A DNA stretch of 18,113 bases from Caldilineae bacterium (GTDB taxonomy: Bacteria; Chloroflexota; Anaerolineae; JAAEKA01): the NCBI GenBank assembly GCA_020634555.1, contig JACKBK010000051.1:1-18113 (forward strand). Reading direction: 5' to 3'. The translations under genes were made by a program, and so were the position numbers. Below, one piece after another: positions 14,501 to 18,113 of this stretch. Positions within the stretch are counted from its first letter, which is position 1. The number at the start of each line of letters is the position of its first letter. The notes under the pieces are model-generated. The model had not been told where the DNA came from, made no database searches, and saw only the letters and a program-made list of their open reading frames with translations.

Positions 14501-17500
14501 GGGGTCGGCGTCCACGTTGCCGATGGCCGGCGCGCCCAGGATGTCGAAGCCCTTGAGCGTCGGCGTGATCCAGTAGGTGGTTCCGTCGGCGTGGTAGACC
14601 CGGAGGTCCTTGCTGCTGTGGACCACGATCTCGCTGCCGGGCTGGCCGTCCAGCTCTGCCAGCGCGATGGAGCCGATCAGCGCGCGGTCGACCGGCGCGC
14701 CGCCGATGTCGTCGGTCCACAGGATCGGGCTGCCGCCGCCGGCGTCCTGGCCATCGGCGCGGTAGACGAACAGCTTGCCCCAGATCGCGAGGGTATCGGA
14801 GCCGAAGACCAGTTCCACCACGCCGTCGTTGTTGATGTCACCGGCTGCCATACCGCTGACCATGCCGATACTGCCGAAGAAGGGCGCACCGTTGCCGGCC
14901 GGCGCGTTGTCGTACCACTCCACCATCGGCGCGTAGGGGTAGGTATTGGGCGGGTTGGCCGCGAAGCCGTCGACGCGCATGTTGCTGACGTTAGTCACTC
15001 GAACGCTGTGCGGCCCCTCGGGCAGACCGGTGTAGTGGAAGGCCACCGGCGTGTCGGTGAAGTCGTAGTCCACACTGACCGTGTCGGTGATCGTCTCGTC
15101 GATGATCACTTCGATCTGCGGGTTGTTGTTGCGGCTGAAGGCGTAGAAGGTGAACGAGTCGCCGTAGAAGCTGTACCAGATGTTGGCGCCGGTGGTATTG
15201 CTGACGGACGTGTAGTCGCCTTCGATGCCGGTGGGCGCCGGGTAGGTGCCCAGCCAACTGCTGAAGTGGATGCGGCCGTTGTGCTGCGCCAGGTTCGCGT
15301 TGCTGAACGCGTCCGACACAGCCGTGCCGTCGTAGACATCGATGTAGTCCAGCCAGATCCTGGCCGTCGTGCTGGGCGGATCAGGGTTGCCCGTCGAGCG
15401 CACCTCGACCGTGTGCGGACCGGCGGTGAGGCCGCCGTACTGGACAGATTTCACGTCCTCGTTGGCGCTGTACAGCCCGACGATCCCCTGGCTGATGCCG
15501 TCGATCAGAACCTCTGCCTGTCCGCCGTTGGCGCGGGTGCGGAAGCCGATGTTGACCCATGTGCCGTTGAACTGCAAGCTGGCGGTGTCGTTGGCCACAG
15601 AGGTTTCGAGCACGTGGCTGCCGCTGGTTTGCGTCACGCCAACGTCGTACCACGACTGGGGCCGTTGAGGGTACGCGAAGCCGTTGTAGCGCATGGCCGG
15701 GTCGTTTTCCTCGTAGCGCACGATGCCGGTGTAGCTGGGCGGTGTGAAGAACGGCGCGCTGCCCGGCGTCTGGAACCCGTCCATGGTCAACTCGCTGCGG
15801 TTGCGCTGGATTTGCAGCACGTGCAGCCCGGCGCCCAGACCCTCGAACGAGTAGGTGCGCGTCATCGTCGTGCTGCTATACAGGTTGAGATAGCCGGCGA
15901 ACTCGCCGTCGATCTTGGCGATGGCGAACTCGTCGCCGTTGCTGAGGGCCATTGCCTGATAGGTGACCGAATCGCCGCTGAAGGGGAACCAGGCGTTGGC
16001 GCTGTTGTAAAGGCTGTCCCGGCCATAGGTTCCGCCGCTGGCATTGGCATCGGTGATGGTGTCCCAGCCGTTGCTGCGCAGCACGCGGTTGTCATCCTGC
16101 TCGAACCAGCCGTCCGGCAGGGGAGTGCCGTCCCACACGTCGATGTAGTCCAGGTAGAGGCGCGTTCCGCTGGAGTTGGGATGGCTGGTGCCCAGCAGGT
16201 TTAGCGTCAGCGTGTGCGGGCCGGGCGCCAATCCATCGTAGTAGGTGCTCAGGAAGTCCGGGTCGGTTCGGTAGCTGTCGAACACGCCCTGGCTGTTGCC
16301 GTCGATGAGGATCTCGATGTTGCCGCCGAAGCGGTCGGCGACGAAACCGACACCTACCATGACGCCGCTGAAGTCGAACGACACCGTGTCGCCCACGGTA
16401 CCGGACCAGATGTACTGGCCGCTGCTGGCGGCTGTGGCAAAGATGTTGCTCACTCGCGACCAGTTCGTCACGGTGGTGGTGAAGGGTTGGCCGTTGTAGA
16501 GAATGGCCGGCCAGTCGTCCTCGTAACGATGGAAGGCGCCGATGGCCGGCGGCGTGTAGAAGGGCGCGCTGCCCGGCTGGATGAATGCGGCGACGGTCGC
16601 GTTAGCCTGCCAGCCGTGGACACGCAGCACGTGCGCGCCCGCGCCCAGCCCGTCGAACGACCATGTCGGTGTGATCGTGCCTGCTGCCTCGATATCGAAG
16701 GTTCCCTTATAGCTGTCGTCCACGTACAGTTGCATCTGGCGCGCGCCGCTCTCAGCCCAGGCCTGCAAGCTGACCGTGTCGCCGGTGAAGGGGAACCAGG
16801 CGTTGCCCGCACTCGTGCGCAGGAACTGCCCCGGCGGGCTGATCGACGTACGCAGGCTCCAGTCGTCGTCCAGATAGAAGCGGTCGTAGTCGTCGAAGGC
16901 GAACGTTCCATCGGACAGGGCCGCGCCGTCCCAGACATCCAGGTAGTCCACCCGCACCTCGCCATCGCCCACCACTGTGAGCGAGATGATGTGCGTGCCG
17001 GTGATGAGGTTGCCCAAGGTGAAGCTCAGCGGCTCCACCTCGCGCCGGTACGTGTCCACCACGCCCTGGCTGACGCCGTCCAGGAAGACCTCCACGTTGC
17101 CGCCACCGCTTTCGCCCATGAAGCCGACGGCCGCCCAACTGCCGTCGAAGGTGATCGCCGCGCTGTCGGAAGCCGTATCCGACCAGATGCTCTCGGCATC
17201 GCTGGCGTAGCGCGAGGTCGCGTTGGTCTCGCGCGTCCAGGTACGGGCCGTAACCGTGTATGGTTCGCTGTTGTAGAGCCACGCCGGGCTGTCTGCTTCG
17301 TAGCGTTGGAAGCTGGCGGGCGGCGGGCTGGGGTCGGTCCATGGAGCCGAGCCGGGCTGCGTAAACGCGTCAACGGTTGCGTAGCTGTTTTGACTGCTGA
17401 CCTGAACAACGTGCAGCCCGGGGCCAAACCCCTGGAATGAGAAGGTGCGCGGCGCGGCGCTCCAATCGAACAGTTCCAGCTCGGTTAGAAAGACGCCATC

Positions 17501-18113
17501 CACGAAGAGCCGCGCGGTACGGGCTTCCTCTCGAGTCATGGCGTGGTAGGTAAAGGAATCGCCGCTGAAGTAGAACCACACGTTGCCGTTGGCGCTGCGG
17601 ATGAATGATCCGCCGCTGGCGTTGGCGTCGTTGATGTTGGCCCAACTGCCGCTAAGCAGCACGCGCGGGTCGGTTTGCTCGAACAGGCCATCGGGCAGCG
17701 CCGCGCCGTCCCAGGTGTCGACATAATCGATGCCGACGAACTCGTTGCCGCTCTTCGGGTTCGCCGTTTCCAGCACCGTCAGCGAGATGGTGTGGGTCGT
17801 CGAGATCAGCCCGTCGAAGGTCAGTGCAAACGCCGTGTCCTCGCGTCGATAGGTGTCGATCACCCCCTGGCTGGCCCCGTCCAGGAATAGTTCAGCCTCT
17901 CCCGATTGATTGGTGCCCAGCAATCCCAGCGTCACCCACGTGCCGCCGAAGTCGTAGCTGACCGTGTTGCCGGCCGTCTGTGAGCGGGCGTAGTTGTTGC
18001 CGCTGGCGCGGTTGCTGGTGATCGTCTGCCAGCTTCCGCTGTACACGAAGCCTGCATCCGACTGCTCGACGCGCGACACGGCTGCCAGCAAGGAGCGTTC
18101 GTTCTGTGGAACG
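11504..18113 (-). CDS. Giant modular surface protein with C-terminal dockerin (gene B); 5' end outside window
   Basis: The frame is open from the right edge (first full codon 18110-18112) to TAG at 11504-11506, giving 2,202 visible residues. The true start is beyond the window: the first visible unit matches a module that in gene A begins near residue 1916, so a long N-terminal part is probably missing. Order, numbered from the window edge: four tandem double-sandwich units of about 256-270 aa (residues about 12-1065), each opening with an R-[YV]-E signature; an eight-motif FG-GAP/VCBS propeller (about 1082-1505); five NEW3/CARDB-like Ig-type domains (about 1600-2138); a type I dockerin (about 2144-2202). 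Modules like these bind sugars, proteins or calcium in exported bacterial proteins, so the product is probably a cell-surface adhesin or polymer-binding protein (inference). No catalytic domain is visible in the part shown. Gene A follows 264 bp downstream on the same strand and repeats the same plan. Confidence 0.96.
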   Translation of the reverse strand, partial: VPQNERSLLAAVSRVEQSDAGFVYSGSWQTITSNRASGNNYARSQTAGNTVSYDFGGTWVTLGLLGTNQSGEAELFLDGASQGVIDTYRREDTAFALTFDGLISTTHTISLTVLETANPKSGNEFVGIDYVDTWDGAALPDGLFEQTDPRVLLSGSWANINDANASGGSFIRSANGNVWFYFSGDSFTYHAMTREEARTARLFVDGVFLTELELFDWSAAPRTFSFQGFGPGLHVVQVSSQNSYATVDAFTQPGSAPWTDPSPPPASFQRYEADSPAWLYNSEPYTVTARTWTRETNATSRYASDAESIWSDTASDSAAITFDGSWAAVGFMGESGGGNVEVFLDGVSQGVVDTYRREVEPLSFTLGNLITGTHIISLTVVGDGEVRVDYLDVWDGAALSDGTFAFDDYDRFYLDDDWSLRTSISPPGQFLRTSAGNAWFPFTGDTVSLQAWAESGARQMQLYVDDSYKGTFDIEAAGTITPTWSFDGLGAGAHVLRVHGWQANATVAAFIQPGSAPFYTPPAIGAFHRYEDDWPAILYNGQPFTTTVTNWSRVSNIFATAASSGQYIWSGTVGDTVSFDFSGVMVGVGFVADRFGGNIEILIDGNSQGVFDSYRTDPDFLSTYYDGLAPGPHTLTLNLLGTSHPNSSGTRLYLDYIDVWDGTPLPDGWFEQDDNRVLRSNGWDTITDANASGGTYGRDSLYNSANAWFPFSGDSVTYQAMALSNGDEFAIAKIDGEFAGYLNLYSSTTMTRTYSFEGLGAGLHVLQIQRNRSELTMDGFQTPGSAPFFTPPSYTGIVRYEENDPAMRYNGFAYPQRPQSWYDVGVTQTSGSHVLETSVANDTASLQFNGTWVNIGFRTRANGGQAEVLIDGISQGIVGLYSANEDVKSVQYGGLTAGPHTVEVRSTGNPDPPSTTARIWLDYIDVYDGTAVSDAFSNANLAQHNGRIHFSSWLGTYPAPTGIEGDYTSVSNTTGANIWYSFYGDSFTFYAFSRNNNPQIEVIIDETITDTVSVDYDFTDTPVAFHYTGLPEGPHSVRVTNVSNMRVDGFAANPPNTYPYAPMVEWYDNAPAGNGAPFFGSIGMVSGMAAGDINNDGVVELVFGSDTLAIWGKLFVYRADGQDAGGGSPILWTDDIGGAPVDRALIGSIALAELDGQPGSEIVVHSSKDLRVYHADGTTYWITPTLKGFDILGAPAIGNVDADPEPEIVTNADKTLAVLDGDGTLLWSTTFTDYVVPPLLADMTGDGLLDIIAADYGDGAAGRPTDLRLYDFNLGTPSLVWSVPITPAIRTNGLNGLLGSHAVGDIDGQQPGGDPGPEIVISHNGNVTVLDADGSVVWNTPLEPGNPGGVSIADIDGDGEVEIVTGMKYEYETGHTGKLYALNADGTLLWDAIAEDSTSANSASVLDLNGDGIYEVAWTGREQGFTIYDGATGDVVFYEPAVYSITGSDHPIIIDADNDGQAEIVAASLSGPRVFGMGGAWTNSRPLWNQQTYHITNVNDDLSIPTAEANSWEVHNTYRTQTSEPQPLPVFGIDLTHTVGINNVTVLTGTFNIPPTMSGDPDYRWDFVQTAAETVLTRTFDSLLTAMQPGEARMVAQGTEIAYTLGSGQNTLHLPPLWVAAPHIVALAPETQTGYAGSSASFGVVLSNPAAAGDTYTLAVNGLPAGWSVSLPASVAIGPGVVMTETLLIQLPQDALGDYPLTVVVENGGGGVDQASGVLQVSDALDVALTPATLESRQGVEVEYTVTITNHTPGGETVVLAVTGLDDHDVTLVPSLAVPANGSATTTLAVTPQAGPRAFGFSVTGTAGNGAADSAQAVLDVVGLRTVAVAIDPASVAGGPGSPAQFTVTVTNTGTLSDTFLLDVALPGGWSYELTRNGAPVSSVDLRPLAFNSAELLLTITPPLGASAGTVPFTVSAESTALPGVTGSDTADVDVQTRGVTAAVSPQTTSLSPQASGSWSVTITNRGSVPDSYDLAVSGLLAGSATLTPSSVSLNPGQSQVVALSSGPLPFVHAGASNFTVTAVSTGDSRIRGEDDATVTFDSYEAVSAAWQPVSQTVSSLSATFTLLVTNTGNIATTYAFDVSGAGLTAIPQLDAYSIPAHSSVAVLVTLEAEDVGTYPFTGTASSTSSAASDTANGTLVITCPGNPDVNGDGEVTVLDITAVAERWDAFDLGNYSALYDLNCNGVIDILDIQTAAGAFGQ
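11507..11670 (-). other. Type I dockerin at the C-terminus of gene B
   Basis: Two EF-hand-like calcium loops are visible, DVNGDGEVTVLD and DLNCNGVIDILD, separated by a helix (ITAVAERWDAF) and followed by IQTAAGAFGQ and the stop. This matches the duplicated dockerin fold, which in cellulosomes binds cohesin modules. In bacteria without cellulosomes it is common at the end of secreted proteins, where its partner is often unknown. No cohesin-like sequence was recognised in this window. The second loop has Asn at position 5, where Asp is usual. Confidence 0.88.
11700..13306 (-). other. Five NEW3/CARDB-like Ig-type domains of gene B
   Basis: Five beta-sandwich repeats of roughly 100-115 aa follow the propeller. 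Each has a T-[VI]-T-N or V-x-L-x-N strand (SFGVVLSNPAAAGD, YTVTITNHTPGGE, FTVTVTNTGTLSD, WSVTITNRGSVPD, FTLLVTNTGNIAT), then a Gly-rich turn and a polar strand ending the sandwich. They probably space the dockerin from the propeller. The first two and part of the third are the near-identical block shared with gene A. Confidence 0.75.
13600..14870 (-). other. FG-GAP/VCBS calcium-loop beta-propeller of gene B
   Basis: Eight motifs are seen in order: DINNDGVVEL, ELDGQPGSEI, NVDADPEPEI, DMTGDGLLDI, DIDGQQPGGDPGPEI, DIDGDGEVEI, DLNGDGIYEV and DADNDGQAEI. The domain ends with HITNVNDDL. Loops 1, 4, 6, 7 and 8 keep a full D-x-[DNT]-x-D-G-like pattern, whereas 2, 3 and 5 are altered in length or residues; gene A shows the same pattern, with only its loop 8 slightly altered. 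Confidence 0.85.
14918..18079 (-). repeat. Four tandem double beta-sandwich units in gene B
   Basis: The R of the R-x-E signature falls at 18073, 17305, 16528 and 15718, with Trp 14917 marking the next domain, so units are 256, 259, 270 and 267 aa. The halves match those of gene A (WVTLGLLGT, FLDGASQGVIDTYRRE, GLHVVQV). Linkers of the form PGSAPF-x-TPP join units. The first unit of each gene lacks the NG-x-PF insertion seen in later units, and the last units share RIHFS/RIHYS and GDSFTFY. The four-unit array therefore seems older than the gene duplication. Confidence 0.8.

Noticed and set aside
18089..18091. TTG at 18091 as a possible start of gene B
   Set aside because: The frame stays open to the window edge, no Shine-Dalgarno is visible, and comparison with gene A shows this point is inside a longer protein, just before the first sandwich unit.
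1..18113. CRISPR array, insertion sequence, phage or defence system
   Set aside because: Repeats in the window are diverged protein-coding modules of about 770-810 bp, not short direct repeats with spacers. No transposase, integrase, nuclease or other defence motif appears in the coding frames, and no terminal inverted repeats flank either gene.

Overview
The window is almost entirely two giant, tandem, paralogous genes on the minus strand, encoding secreted, multi-domain surface proteins. The DNA is GC-rich with codon use to match. The architecture combines a transglutaminase-like domain, arrays of carbohydrate-binding-like beta-sandwiches, an FG-GAP/VCBS calcium-loop propeller, NEW3-like Ig-type domains and a C-terminal dockerin. 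From general knowledge this fits a filamentous Chloroflexota bacterium (Anaerolineae/Caldilineae type). That assignment is inference; there is no rRNA or housekeeping gene here to confirm it.

Layout in transcription order, from high to low coordinates. Gene B enters from beyond the right edge and ends with TAG at 11504-11506 (2,202 codons visible). It has four tandem double-sandwich units (about 18079-14918), an eight-motif FG-GAP propeller (about 14870-13600), five NEW3-like beta-domains (about 13306-11700) and a dockerin (11670-11507). The 264-bp gap (11503-11240) holds two GC-rich hairpins just after gene B and a strong Shine-Dalgarno just before gene A. Gene A starts with ATG at 11239 and stays open, with no in-frame stop, to the left edge (3,746 codons visible). 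It has a signal peptide, a transglutaminase fold lacking the catalytic cysteine, a Gly-rich hydrophobic segment, NEW3-like domains, an Ala-rich four-Cys insert, then the same series as gene B: four double-sandwich units, propeller and NEW3 domains. If colinear with gene B, it would run about 347 codons further and end in a dockerin, for roughly 4,090 aa.

The two proteins look like large adhesive or polymer-binding cell-surface proteins. They share one modular plan, but the degree of similarity varies sharply along their length. The first 760 bp of the window match 12547-13306 without any indel and with about 55 mismatches (about 93% identity, counted by hand), and similarity falls abruptly beyond that block, which suggests local gene conversion. 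I see no mobile element, CRISPR array, tRNA, rRNA or defence cassette. Long open frames on the plus strand are in-register antisense shadows.
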